Shown piece after piece: positions 19,432 through 29,246 of a stretch of 48,818 bases of DNA. Numbering within the stretch: the stretch's first letter is position 1; each line of letters begins with the position of its first letter. This DNA comes from Hymenobacter sp. Its GTDB lineage: Bacteria > Bacteroidota > Bacteroidia > Cytophagales > Hymenobacteraceae. The notes under the pieces were generated by a model, which was not told where the DNA came from, did not search any database, and saw nothing but the letters and a program-made list of their open reading frames with translations. Where the stretch lies: assembly GCA_025353745.1 (NCBI GenBank), contig JANXOE010000179.1, positions 1 through 48,818 of the forward strand. Reading direction: 5' to 3'. Made by a program: the position numbers and the translations under genes.

Positions 19432-20391
19432 TTAGTACAGCACGTCGTCGACGGGCTCCAGCTTGGGGGGCAGCGCGGTTTCGCCGAGCAGCTCGCGCAG
19501 GTCGATTTCGATGCTGCGGCACAGGCTGGTCATCGGCACGTCGTTGATTTGGTTGTCGAAGGGGTTTTCGCTGGCGTGGCCCACCAGCTCGATGACGTTG
19601 AACACCCACGAGACGAGCACCGCGAAGGGCACCATCAGCCAGACGTGGTAGGGCCCCAGGGCCTGGCGGCGGTCGAACTCCTCGACCAGGCCCAGCGGCA
19701 GCAGGGCGGCAAAAATCCAGACGAAAACGAAGCTGAAGTAGGCGTATTGGCGCGGGAAGGGCGTATTTTTGATCCGCTCGCAGCCGCCCTGCGCGTTGAA
19801 CAGGTCCTGAATCGTCTCCATCAGCGCCACGTGGCGGAACTCGGTGAGCCGGCCGTCCCGGGTCAATTCCAGCAGCTCGGCGCTTTGGTGGCGCAGCAGG
19901 TGGGTGGGCGGGTTGGCGGCGTGGCGGGCGGCCGAGTCGGCGGGGTCGAGCAGAAAGGGGGCCACGTCGGCGTCCCAGCGCTCGGCGGTTTGGCGGCGCA
20001 GGTGCAGGCGCAGGGCGTTGCACCAGGCCACCTGGCGGTAGAGCAGGCGGCGGTGCATTTCGTGGGTTTCGGCCGGGGCGGGGCCCTCGCCGGGGGCGGG
20101 CTGCACGTAGTCGAACACCCGGACGGCCCAGGTGCGCGAGGCGTTCACGATGGCGCCCCAGAGCTGGCGGCCCTCCCAAAACCGGTCGTAGGAGCCGTTG
20201 CTTTTGAAGCCGATGTAGAAGGCCACCGCCGTACCAAGCAGCGCCACCGGCTGCCACGGAATGTCGAGCGCCCGCACGTGCAGGGGCCCGTAGAGCAGGC
20301 AGATGAGCGTGTTGTAGAGCGCAAAAACGATCAGGCTGCGGCGCGACATGCGCCACACCAGCCCGGGGCGAAGGTTGGAACGGGTGTACAT
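19432..20391 (-). CDS. bestrophin-like (UPF0187) membrane protein
   Basis: YTRSNLRPGLVWRMSRRSLIVFALYN, AVAFYIGFKSNGSYDRFWEGRQLWGAIVNASRTW. Confidence 0.88.
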   Translation of the reverse strand: MYTRSNLRPGLVWRMSRRSLIVFALYNTLICLLYGPLHVRALDIPWQPVALLGTAVAFYIGFKSNGSYDRFWEGRQLWGAIVNASRTWAVRVFDYVQPAPGEGPAPAETHEMHRRLLYRQVAWCNALRLHLRRQTAERWDADVAPFLLDPADSAARHAANPPTHLLRHQSAELLELTRDGRLTEFRHVALMETIQDLFNAQGGCERIKNTPFPRQYAYFSFVFVWIFAALLPLGLVEEFDRRQALGPYHVWLMVPFAVLVSWVFNVIELVGHASENPFDNQINDVPMTSLCRSIEIDLRELLGETALPPKLEPVDDVLY

Positions 20392-20565
20392 GCGAAGAAA
20401 GAAATGAACCCGGGCCGCCGCCGCCCACTGGCCCGTCGGCCGGGCCGCAGGGCCCCGGGTTTGGCACTTTGTGGAGGGCAACAAATACCAATGCCCAGCT
20501 AAGCGTCCAAAAATAGCGTATTTTAGGGAGCCGTCCCGGCTCTCCTTTTTCCTTTTCTGTTTTTC

Positions 20566-21372
20566 ATGATTAAGCCCTTGCTCTTTGCCTTGTGCCTGGC
20601 CGCCGGCACCGCCCACGCCCAGAAGCGCGCCATGCCCCCCCAGCCCGGCGGCGCGCAGGTGTACGACTCGGTGGCCGAGCCGGCGGTGCCGCTGGGCGGC
20701 ACCGCCCGCTACGCCCAGTTCCTGGCCGACCACCAGCGCTACCCCACCCCGGCCATGCAGCAGGGCCAGCAGGGCACGGTGCCGGTGGCCTTCGTGGTGG
20801 AGAAAACCGGGGCCATCAGCGGCGTGCAGGTGGTGAAGCCCGTGGCCCCGCTGCTCGACGCCGAGGCCCTGCGCCTCATCAAAAGCGGCCCCCGCTGGAC
20901 GCCCGCCAAGCACCGCGGCCGCGTGGTGCGCCAGCGCGTGGTGGTGCCGGTGAGCTTCGTGCTTTCGCCCCCGGCCGCGCCCGTGGCGGGCCGCGCCCCG
21001 GGGGCCCCCGCCCCGCCGCCCAACGCCGCCGACATCGCCGCCTCGGCCCACCCCGACGCCCCCGCCCCGGTGGCCCCCGACCGGATTGCCCAGCCGGTGG
21101 GCGGCACGGAGGCGTTTTTTGCGTGGATTGAAAAAAACCAGCAGTACCCCAAGCTGGCCCGCCAGCGCAAAATCCAGGGCAAGGTGCCGGTCGAGTTCAT
21201 CGTGCAGCCCGACGGCAGCCTGACCGACGTGCGGGTGGTGAAAAAGATGGGCTCGGGCCTCGACGAAGAAGCCCTGCGCCTGATCCGGACGGCCCCGAAG
21301 TGGGAGCCGGCCACGTACCGCGGCCGGCCGCTAAAGCAAAAGATGCTGCTGCCCGTCTTGTTCCAACTGTAG
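20566..21372 (+). CDS. energy transducer TonB-like protein with two TonB C-terminal-like domains
   Basis: Two similar domains ending RWTPAKHRGRVVRQRVVVPVSFVL and KWEPATYRGRPLKQKMLLPVLFQL. Confidence 0.85.
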   Translation: MIKPLLFALCLAAGTAHAQKRAMPPQPGGAQVYDSVAEPAVPLGGTARYAQFLADHQRYPTPAMQQGQQGTVPVAFVVEKTGAISGVQVVKPVAPLLDAEALRLIKSGPRWTPAKHRGRVVRQRVVVPVSFVLSPPAAPVAGRAPGAPAPPPNAADIAASAHPDAPAPVAPDRIAQPVGGTEAFFAWIEKNQQYPKLARQRKIQGKVPVEFIVQPDGSLTDVRVVKKMGSGLDEEALRLIRTAPKWEPATYRGRPLKQKMLLPVLFQL

Positions 21373-21449
21373 GGCGGCCCCGGGCGGGGCGGACTTTTTG
21401 CCGCTTGGGCTGTTCTGTTTCCCACCACCCGCTTCTGCTCCGCCGCCCC

Positions 21450-22973
21450 ATGTTCGTTTCTGCCCCCGACGCCCCGCCCACCGCCGCTTCTGCCGCGCCC
21501 TTGTGGCCCTACCAGGCCCGCTACCGCCGCACGGCCCAGGCCCTGGCCGAGGAATTGTTCGGGGCCCTCGACGAGGCCCTGCGCCCCGTGGTGGTGCTGC
21601 TGGGCCTGCCCGCCGACCCCGCCCGCCCGGCCCGCTGCCTGGAGCCCGACGCGTGCACCCTGCCCGCCGACCGCTTCGCCGGGGCCGTGGCCCGGGGCCA
21701 GGACATTCAGTACGCCAGCCAGTGGGCCTACACCGACCGCGACGACCTTTCGCCGGCCATCCTGCGCCGGCGGCAGGAAGGCCGCGGCCTGCGCGGGGCC
21801 GTACAGGAAATCCTCGACGAGCTGGACGCCGAAGCGCCCCATCGGCACTTTGCGGGCTGGCCCGTGCTCATCAACGAGTGCTACGTGGTGACGGTGCTGC
21901 GGCTCCAGCGCAAGGCCCTGGGGGCCCACCCCAGCCTGCGCCCCGACCGCTACTACACCGACGGCCGGCCACTGCCCGCCTCGCTGGTGCTCGCCGCCCT
22001 CTACCGCTTCAACGAGGAAGGCGTGAAAACCCTGAGCGAGCCCGAGCCCGGCGCGGGCGTGGTGAGCCGCCCCCGCGAGGCCGAGGAGCTGCTGCGCGCC
22101 GCCGGCCGCGCCTTCCTCGACGCGCCGGCCCAGGCCCTGGGCCTCGACCCGGCCGGGGCCCAGCTCTTCGCCACCTGCAACACCATCTCCAGCCTGCGCT
22201 ACGAGGGGGCCGAAGGCGTGGGCCGCCTGCTGCTGGCCCGCCGCCACCACCCCAACGTGGAGGAGGTCTTCGCCCTCACCTGCCCCACCCCGCTCACCGA
22301 CTACCGGGCCGTGCGCAAGCTGCTCGAAATGACCACCCCCGACGTGCACCTGCTCGCCGACGGCGCCAACGTGTACGCCCTGGGCCGCCAGGTGGGCGCC
22401 TACGACACGGCCCGCGAAGACCTGTTCACCGTCAATTTCATCACCCACTACGCCTGGGAGCTGCAGCACGGCCCCCACCTGCTGCTGCGCGCCCACTACG
22501 GCCTGCCCGGCCTGCCCCGCAACCGCCTGAACCGGGCCAGCTTCCGGCGCGACCTCAAGCGGGCCTTCGGCCTCACCGACGCCGAAAAGGTGGAGCGCCT
22601 CTGGGACGTGGTGCTCGAAGCCAGCCACCAGAAGCACGGCACGCTGCTCGTCATCACCACCGAGGCCCTGGCCGAAGCCGACCGCCTCAAGCTCCAGTGC
22701 ACGCTCATCGAGCCCGTGCCGCTCACGCCGCTCATCACGCGACTGGTCACGGCCATCGACGGGGCCGTGCTGCTCGACCCCGAAGGCTACTGCTACTCCA
22801 TCGGCGTGATTTTGGACGGCACCGCCAGCGGCCGCGGCGACGGCAGCCGCGGGGCCCGCTACAACTCGGCCATGCGCTACGTCGAAAGCTCGCGCTACCC
22901 GTGCCTGGCCATCGTCGTGAGCGAAGACGGCCTGGTGAACGTGCTCACGAAAGACAACCTGCAAGCGCGGTAG
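21450..22973 (+). CDS. DisA/DAC-domain protein with large N-terminal putative sensor region
   Basis: C-terminus AIDGAVLLDPEGYCYSIGVILDGTASGRGDGSRGARYNSAMRYVESSRYPCLAIVVSEDGLVNV matches the DAC fold (DGA motif, RYN near RHR position). Confidence 0.8.
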   Translation: MFVSAPDAPPTAASAAPLWPYQARYRRTAQALAEELFGALDEALRPVVVLLGLPADPARPARCLEPDACTLPADRFAGAVARGQDIQYASQWAYTDRDDLSPAILRRRQEGRGLRGAVQEILDELDAEAPHRHFAGWPVLINECYVVTVLRLQRKALGAHPSLRPDRYYTDGRPLPASLVLAALYRFNEEGVKTLSEPEPGAGVVSRPREAEELLRAAGRAFLDAPAQALGLDPAGAQLFATCNTISSLRYEGAEGVGRLLLARRHHPNVEEVFALTCPTPLTDYRAVRKLLEMTTPDVHLLADGANVYALGRQVGAYDTAREDLFTVNFITHYAWELQHGPHLLLRAHYGLPGLPRNRLNRASFRRDLKRAFGLTDAEKVERLWDVVLEASHQKHGTLLVITTEALAEADRLKLQCTLIEPVPLTPLITRLVTAIDGAVLLDPEGYCYSIGVILDGTASGRGDGSRGARYNSAMRYVESSRYPCLAIVVSEDGLVNVLTKDNLQAR

Positions 22974-23036
22974 GGTTTCCCACGGAAAGCAGGAAATACG
23001 GGGCAGCGGCGCGCCGGCAGCCGGGGTGGGGCAGCG

Positions 23037-23552
23037 TCAGCGGGCGCGTCCTTTGTAAGCGGCCATGCTGTGCAGAATCCGGCGCACTTCGGCCCGGTGC
23101 GCCGCGAAGGCCTCGGGGGAGCCCGTGACGTAGACAAGCAGCAAGTGGCTCCGGTGCTCGGCAGCCAGGGCCTGGTAGCGCTGCGGCCGGCCGTTGAGGC
23201 GGCCCGTGCCGGTGGTTTCCAGAAAGCGAATGCCGTCGAAAGTGGCTTCAACGGGCGGGTTTGCGGCCACTCCGTACTGCCGGGCCAGCCCGGCCAGGGC
23301 CTGGGCCGGAGTGGTGCGGGCAGCCGCGCCCCGCGCCTTGCCCGCCGAGAAGCATAGGGTCCGTTCGGGGTTGAAATAGCTGACGACCAGGCTGCTGTCG
23401 GTGGCCTGCCGCACCGGCGTCCAGTCGGCCGGCACGTGGTACTGAAGCTGGTACTGCGGCAGGCGCACCCATTGCAGCTCTCCTTCGGGCTCGTTCTGGG
23501 CACGCAGGCCCAGCGGCAGGAGGCCGAGGAGCACACAAAGCATACGTTTCAT
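23037..23552 (-). CDS. secreted hypothetical protein
   Basis: Signal peptide MKRMLCVLLGLLPLGLRAQ; 172 codons. Confidence 0.6.
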   Translation of the reverse strand: MKRMLCVLLGLLPLGLRAQNEPEGELQWVRLPQYQLQYHVPADWTPVRQATDSSLVVSYFNPERTLCFSAGKARGAAARTTPAQALAGLARQYGVAANPPVEATFDGIRFLETTGTGRLNGRPQRYQALAAEHRSHLLLVYVTGSPEAFAAHRAEVRRILHSMAAYKGRAR

Positions 23553-23679
23553 GGCTGAGGGAAAAAGGTGAGGGAAAACAAGGGCGGGCGCAGCCGGGCA
23601 GCGGCCGCCGCGGCGGGCGATGGCGATGCCCGTTGGCCAACCCCAAGCCGCCGCCAAAACAAATTTATTGTTTATTTTG

Positions 23680-23692
23680 ATAGTATTACTAT
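23680..23692. promoter_or_regulatory. candidate TetR operator
   Basis: ATAGTA-T-TACTAT inverted repeat upstream of TetR gene, about 19 bp before TATATTTG. Confidence 0.45.
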
Positions 23693-23710
23693 TAATTTAG
23701 AAAGTGATAA

Positions 23711-23718
23711 TATATTTG
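23711..23718 (+). promoter_or_regulatory. Bacteroidota -7 box TATATTTG
   Basis: TAnnTTTG in an AT-rich island upstream of the TetR gene. Confidence 0.5.
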
Positions 23719-23859
23719 CGCTGTTCCGTGGCTGGTGGCGCCCTTTTTTCTTGCCGCCCCGAAACGTATGCCGCTGTAAATTGCCAGTTCCGGGGCCATC
23801 CGGGGCCCGAAGCGGCGGCGCCCGCTGGCAGCCCCCCCGTTGGCCTTACTCCCGACCGC

Positions 23860-24537
23860 ATGAACCCGCAGCTCCGCATCGACCTCAACGACAAGCTGTA
23901 CCTGCGCGACCCGCAGGCCACCGACCTGGGCCGCCGCCTGATCGGCCAGGGCGTCGGGCTGATCGACGAAATCGGCTTCGAGCAGTTCACCTTCAAGAAG
24001 CTGGCCCAGCGCATGGGCTCCACCGAGGCCTCCCTCTACCGCTATTTTGAGAACAAGCACCGGCTGCTGGTGTACCTGGTGAGCTGGTACTGGGCCTGGC
24101 TGGGCTTCCAGATTCGATTTCACACCCACAACGTGCCCGACCCGCGCGATCGGCTGCGCCTGACGCTGGGCATCCTCACCCGCGCCCACCGCGACGACCC
24201 CACCACGGCCGACCTGGACGAGGCCGCCCTCTACCGCATCGTGGTCCGCGAGGCCTCCAAGTCCTACCTCACCCGCGACGTGGACGGCGACAACCGGGAA
24301 GGGCTGTTTCGGGAACACAAGCGGCTGGTGGCCGGCATCGCGGCCGTGGCGAGCGAAATAAACCCCGCCTACCCCTACCCGCACGCCCTGATAAGTACAG
24401 CGCTGGAAGCCGCCCGCAAGCAGTTATTTTTCGCCCAGCACCTGCCCTCGCTCACCGATGCCGGCACGGCCGGGTCGGTCGAGCAGAGCATTTACGCTTT
24501 TCTGGAAGGGCTGGTGTTCGGCGCGCTGGGGGCCTGA
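23860..24537 (+). CDS. TetR-family transcriptional regulator
   Basis: EIGFEQFTFKKLAQRMGSTEASLYRYFENKHRLLVYLVSWYW HTH. Confidence 0.88.
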   Translation: MNPQLRIDLNDKLYLRDPQATDLGRRLIGQGVGLIDEIGFEQFTFKKLAQRMGSTEASLYRYFENKHRLLVYLVSWYWAWLGFQIRFHTHNVPDPRDRLRLTLGILTRAHRDDPTTADLDEAALYRIVVREASKSYLTRDVDGDNREGLFREHKRLVAGIAAVASEINPAYPYPHALISTALEAARKQLFFAQHLPSLTDAGTAGSVEQSIYAFLEGLVFGALGA

Positions 24538-24575
24538 CGGGCCCGGCGGCATTTTATCACGCAAATTTTCTTCCC

Positions 24576-26315
24576 GTGGCAACTTCAACCCCCGCCCCCC
24601 TCACCCCCGGCCAGCGCCTGCTGCGGCTGCTGGGCTCGGAGGGGCCGCACATTGCCTACCTATACGTGTACGCGGCCCTGGCCGGACTCGTCAGCCTCAC
24701 GCTGCCGCTGGGGGTGCAGTCGGTGATTGGTTTTGTGAGCAGCGGGGCGGTGAGCAGCTCGCTGGTGGTGCTCATCGGCTTCATCGTGGTGGGCACGCTG
24801 CTGCTGGGCGGCTTGCAGGTGATGCAGGTGTACCTGGTCGAGTTCATGCAGCAGCGGCTGTTTGCGCGGCTGGCCCTCGACTTTGCCGTGCGCCTGCCGC
24901 GCGTGCGCACCGAAGCCCTGAACGGCCAGTACCTGCCCGAGCTGATGAACCGCCTGCTCGACGTGCCCACCCTGCAAAAAGGCCTGGCCACGCTGCTGGT
25001 CGAATTTTCGGCGGCGGCCCTGCAGGTGTTGTTCGGCCTGCTGCTGCTCTCTTTCTACCACCCCGTCTTCATTGCGTTCGGGCTGCTGCTGGTGGCCCTG
25101 CTGGCCCTGCTGATTCGCCTGACGGGCGCCCGGGGCCTGCGCACCAGCCTTGCCGAGAGCAAGTACAAGTACCAGGTGGTGGCCTGGCTCGAAGACGTGG
25201 CCCGCACGGTGCACACCTTCCGGCACCCGCCGCAGCAGGCGCTGGCCCTGCGCCGCACCGACGAGCTGGTGACCGGCTACCTGGGGGCCCGGCAAAGCCA
25301 CTTTCGGGTGCTGCTGGCCCAGTACTGGGGGTTCGTGGTCTTCAAAACCCTGATTACGGCCGGGCTGCTAACCATCGGGTGCGCGCTGCTGGTTGGCAAG
25401 CAGCTCAACATCGGCCAGTTCGTGGCCGCCGAAATTGTCATCCTGCTCGTCATCAACGCCGTGGAGAAAGTGCTGCTCAAGCTCGACGTGGTGTACGACG
25501 CGCTGACGGCGCTCGACAAAATCGGGCACGTGCTGGACCTGCCCGTGCTCGGCCCCGCCCCCGACGCGGGCAGCGCCCTCGCCCTCGCCCCGCCGGGCCG
25601 GGGCCTGGCCGTGGCCGTGCAGCAGCTGAGCTACGCCTACCCGGCGGCCCCCACCCCGGCCCTGCAGCAGCTGACGCTGGCCATCGGGGCCGGCGAGCAC
25701 GTGGGCCTGACCGGCGGCGATGGCGCCGGCACCGCCGCCCTGCTGCGCGTGCTGGCCGGCCTGCTCGACGGCTTTACGGGCGTGGTAACCTTCGACGGCC
25801 ACGCCTTGCAGGACCTGGCCCCCGCCGCCCTGGGCCAGGCCGTGGGCGACACCCTTTCGCACCAGCACCTGTTCGAGGGAACCCTGCTGCAAAACCTGAC
25901 CCTCGACCACCCCGGCATTACGCCCGAAGACGTGGCCTGGGCCCTGGACCTGGTCGGGCTGCGCGACGATGTGCACGCCCGCCCGCTGGGCCTGCGCACG
26001 CCCGTGGGCATTGGCACCCCGCTGGCCGGCAGCACCCGGCAGAAGCTGCTGCTGGCCCGCGCCCTGGTGCACCGCCCGCGCCTGCTGCTGCTCGACGGCT
26101 TCCTGCCGGGCGCGCCCCCCGCCGAGCGCCACCGCGTCCTGGACCGGCTGCTGGCGCCGGCCCACCCCTGGACCGTGGTGCTGGCCTCGACCAACCCACG
26201 GGAGCTGGGCCGGTGCCCGCGCCTGCTGGTGTTGCGCGGGGGCCGGCTCGTGGCCGACGGCCCCCACGCGCAGGTCATGAGCCACCCCGAAATGCACGCG
26301 CTGCTGGGCGAATAG
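24576..26315 (+). CDS. ABC exporter-like protein (TM domain + degenerate NBD)
   Basis: 6-TM region then NBD; motifs TGGDGAGTAALL, LAGSTRQKLLLARAL, RLLLLDGFL, ASTNPREL; GTG start. Confidence 0.85.
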   Translation: MATSTPAPLTPGQRLLRLLGSEGPHIAYLYVYAALAGLVSLTLPLGVQSVIGFVSSGAVSSSLVVLIGFIVVGTLLLGGLQVMQVYLVEFMQQRLFARLALDFAVRLPRVRTEALNGQYLPELMNRLLDVPTLQKGLATLLVEFSAAALQVLFGLLLLSFYHPVFIAFGLLLVALLALLIRLTGARGLRTSLAESKYKYQVVAWLEDVARTVHTFRHPPQQALALRRTDELVTGYLGARQSHFRVLLAQYWGFVVFKTLITAGLLTIGCALLVGKQLNIGQFVAAEIVILLVINAVEKVLLKLDVVYDALTALDKIGHVLDLPVLGPAPDAGSALALAPPGRGLAVAVQQLSYAYPAAPTPALQQLTLAIGAGEHVGLTGGDGAGTAALLRVLAGLLDGFTGVVTFDGHALQDLAPAALGQAVGDTLSHQHLFEGTLLQNLTLDHPGITPEDVAWALDLVGLRDDVHARPLGLRTPVGIGTPLAGSTRQKLLLARALVHRPRLLLLDGFLPGAPPAERHRVLDRLLAPAHPWTVVLASTNPRELGRCPRLLVLRGGRLVADGPHAQVMSHPEMHALLGE

Positions 26316-26352
26316 CGCCCCGGCCGGCTGGTTTTCTCCTTATCCCAACCCC

Positions 26353-27753
26353 ATGCCTTTTGCCGAACACCCCCTTCCCGAAACCGACCCGCTGGCGGGC
26401 CGCTTCCGTTCGTTCGACCGGGTACAAACCCCGGCCCTGGGCCGCACCCTGGCCCGCTGGGCGGCGGGGCTGGGGGGGCTGGTGCTGCTGGCCGGCTTTC
26501 TGCCCTGGACGCAGAACATCCGCTCGGCCGGCACCCTCACCACCCTGCGCCCGCAGGACCGCCCCCAAACCGTGCCCAGCACCATTGCGGGGCGCATCGC
26601 GCGCTGGCACGTGCGCGAAGGCCAGCGGGTGAAAAAAGGCGACACGCTGGTCGACATCACCGAAATCAAGGAAAAGTACTTCGACCCCCGGCTGGTGCAG
26701 CGCACCGGCGAGCAGCTCAACGCCAAGCTGGGCGTGCTGGGCGAGAACCGCGCCAAGGACCGGGCCCTGCGCGGGCAGCAGCAGGCCCTGCGCGCCGGCC
26801 TGCAGGTGAGCCTCGGCAAGGCCCGCAACAAGGTGCGCCAAAGCCGCCTGAAGGTGGGCTCGGACGCGGCCGACCTGGTAGCGGTGCGCGCCGACTACGC
26901 CATTGCCCAGCGCCAGCAGCAGCGCCAGGAGGCCCTGTACGGGCAAGGGCTGAAATCCCTGACCGAAGTGGAGCAGCGCCGCCTCAGGTTTCAGGAAGCC
27001 ACGGCCAAGCAGCAGTCGGCCGAAAACAAGCTGGCCGCCAGCCGCCAGGAGCTGGCCAGCGCCGAGCTGGAGCTGGCCGCGCTGGCCGCCGAGTACGAAG
27101 ACAAGCTGGCCAAGTCCGAATCGGACCGGCGCTCGGTAACGGCCTACCAGTTCGACACCGAAGGGCAGATTGCCAAGATGCGCAACGAGCTGGCCACCCT
27201 GCGCATCCGGGCGGGCTACTACCAGGTTACGGCCCCGCAGGACGGCTACGTGGTGCGCGCCCTCAAGCAGGGCCTGGGCGAAATGGTGAAGGAAGGCGAG
27301 GCCGTGGTGACGGTAATGCCCCAGGCCCCGGCCCTGGCCGCCGAGCTGTACGTGAAGCCGATGGACATTCCGCTGCTGCGGGTGGGCCGCCGGGTGCGGC
27401 TGCAGTTCGACGGCTGGCCGGCGCTGGTGTTCAGCGGCTGGCCTGGCAGCAGCTTTGGTACGTTTGGCGGCACGGTGGCCGTCATCGACAACATCGACTC
27501 GCAGGGCCAGTACCGCATCCTCGTCACGCCCGACCCGGCCCAGGAGCCCTGGCCCAAGCCCCTGCGCGTGGGCAGCGGCGTCTACGGCTGGGCGTTGCTC
27601 GACGATGTGCCCATTTGGTACGAGCTGTGGCGGCAGCTCAACGGCTTCCCGCCCAACTTCGCGGGCGGCCCTGGTGCGGGCACGGCGGACAAATCCGATA
27701 AAAAAGCCGACAAGGCCGCCAAAACCGGCGACGGAGAGGAGGACACCAAATGA
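26353..27753 (+). CDS. HlyD-family membrane fusion protein
   Basis: TM, biotinyl-lipoyl-like GRIARWHVREGQRVKKGDTLVDI, coiled coil, VTAPQDGYVVRALKQGLGEMVKEGEAVVTVMP. Confidence 0.9.
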   Translation: MPFAEHPLPETDPLAGRFRSFDRVQTPALGRTLARWAAGLGGLVLLAGFLPWTQNIRSAGTLTTLRPQDRPQTVPSTIAGRIARWHVREGQRVKKGDTLVDITEIKEKYFDPRLVQRTGEQLNAKLGVLGENRAKDRALRGQQQALRAGLQVSLGKARNKVRQSRLKVGSDAADLVAVRADYAIAQRQQQRQEALYGQGLKSLTEVEQRRLRFQEATAKQQSAENKLAASRQELASAELELAALAAEYEDKLAKSESDRRSVTAYQFDTEGQIAKMRNELATLRIRAGYYQVTAPQDGYVVRALKQGLGEMVKEGEAVVTVMPQAPALAAELYVKPMDIPLLRVGRRVRLQFDGWPALVFSGWPGSSFGTFGGTVAVIDNIDSQGQYRILVTPDPAQEPWPKPLRVGSGVYGWALLDDVPIWYELWRQLNGFPPNFAGGPGAGTADKSDKKADKAAKTGDGEEDTK

Positions 27754-29246
27754 GCCGGCCCACCACCCGCCCGCCCGTAGCGTTGGCGGCCTTGCTGCTG
27801 TTGCTGCTGGCCGCCGTGCCCCCGGGCACCGCGCAACTGCCGCGCCGCGCCGCGCCGGCCCCCGCCGCGGCACCGGCTGCCCTGGCCGATACCAGCCAGG
27901 TGTTTGCCCTGGCCGACCTGTTGGCCTACGTGCTGCTGCGCCACCCGGTGGCCCGGCAGGCCGGCCTGCTGCCCGAGCGCGCCGCCCAGGAAGTGCGCCT
28001 GGCCCGGGGGCAGCTCGACCCCACCGCCACCAGCAAGTACACCGGCAAAACGCTGGGGGGCCAGGAGTATTTTCACGACTGGGACACGCAGCTGCGGGTG
28101 CCGCTCTGGTTCGGAGTCGACGTGAAGGCCGGCTTTGAGCGGGGCACCGGCCGCTACGTGAACCCCGAAAACTACACCGCCCCGGCCGGCCTCAGCTACG
28201 TGGGCGTGTCGGTGCCGCTGGCTCAGGGCCTGCTCATAGACGAGCGCCGCGCCGCCGTGCGCCAGGCCCAGGCCCTGCAAGGCTTGGCCGAAGCCGAGCG
28301 GCGCGGGGCCCTCAACAAGCTGGTGCTGCAAGCCACCAAAGACTACTGGGACTGGAGCCTGAGCTACCAGCGCCGCGAGCTGCTGCGCCAGAGCGTGGCG
28401 CTGGCCGCCGTGCGCCTGGGGGCCGTGCGCGAGCGGGTGCGCCAGGGCGATTTGGCCACCATCGATTCGGTGGAGGCCCTCACCGAGCTGCAAAACCGCC
28501 AGGCCCAGCTGGTGCAGGCCCAGGTGCAGTGGCAAAACGGCACGCTCCAGCTCAGCAACTACCTCTGGGACGCGCAGCAGCAGCCCCGCGAGCTGCCCGC
28601 CGCCACCCGCCCCCTGCCGCTGCCGGGCCCCGGCGGCTGGCAGCCCCTGCCGCCCGACTCCCTCGCCGCCCTGGCCGTGCGGGCCCGGCAGCATCCCGAG
28701 TTGCAAAAAAGCCGCGCCAAGCTCAGCCAGCTCGGCGTGGAGCGCCGCCTGCTGCGCAACAAGCTGCTGCCCAAGCTCACGCTCGACTATAATTTGCTGC
28801 AAGCAGGCCCCCCTTTGGGGGCCGAACCCGGCTTGGGGCTTACCAGCGCCTACCTGCAAAACAACTACAAGCTGGGCCTGGGCTTTGCCTATCCGTTGCT
28901 GCTGCGCCAGGAACGCAGCAAGCTGCAGCTCAACACCCTCAAGCTACGCGATACCGAGCTGGAATTGCAGCAGGACGCGCGCGAGGTGCAAACCACGGTG
29001 CGCGCCGTGGCCAACGACTGGGAAGCCCTGCGCGCGCAGCTCCGCCTGCAGGAACAAGTGAGCCTGAACGCCGAGCGCCTGCGCCAAGGCGAGCAAACCC
29101 GTTTCGAGAGCGGGGAAGGCTCGGTGTTCCTGCTCAACGCCCGCGAGGCGGCCTTGGTGAGTGCCCGCCTCAAACTAGCCGAGCTGCAGGCGAAATACGC
29201 CCAAACCCAGGCCACGCTGCGCTGGGCAGCCGGCGGGGCCCAGTAA
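27750..29246 (+). CDS. TolC-family outer membrane efflux protein
   Basis: Overlaps HlyD stop (ATGA); periplasmic helix repeats RQGDLATIDSVEALTELQNRQAQLVQAQVQW and RLRQGEQTRFESGEGSVFLLNAREAALVSARLKLAELQAKY. Confidence 0.88.
   Translation: MSRPTTRPPVALAALLLLLLAAVPPGTAQLPRRAAPAPAAAPAALADTSQVFALADLLAYVLLRHPVARQAGLLPERAAQEVRLARGQLDPTATSKYTGKTLGGQEYFHDWDTQLRVPLWFGVDVKAGFERGTGRYVNPENYTAPAGLSYVGVSVPLAQGLLIDERRAAVRQAQALQGLAEAERRGALNKLVLQATKDYWDWSLSYQRRELLRQSVALAAVRLGAVRERVRQGDLATIDSVEALTELQNRQAQLVQAQVQWQNGTLQLSNYLWDAQQQPRELPAATRPLPLPGPGGWQPLPPDSLAALAVRARQHPELQKSRAKLSQLGVERRLLRNKLLPKLTLDYNLLQAGPPLGAEPGLGLTSAYLQNNYKLGLGFAYPLLLRQERSKLQLNTLKLRDTELELQQDAREVQTTVRAVANDWEALRAQLRLQEQVSLNAERLRQGEQTRFESGEGSVFLLNAREAALVSARLKLAELQAKYAQTQATLRWAAGGAQ

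Noticed and set aside
20739-22964. 741-aa minus-strand ORF
   Set aside because: Antisense to the TonB-like and DAC-domain genes; no recognisable domain.
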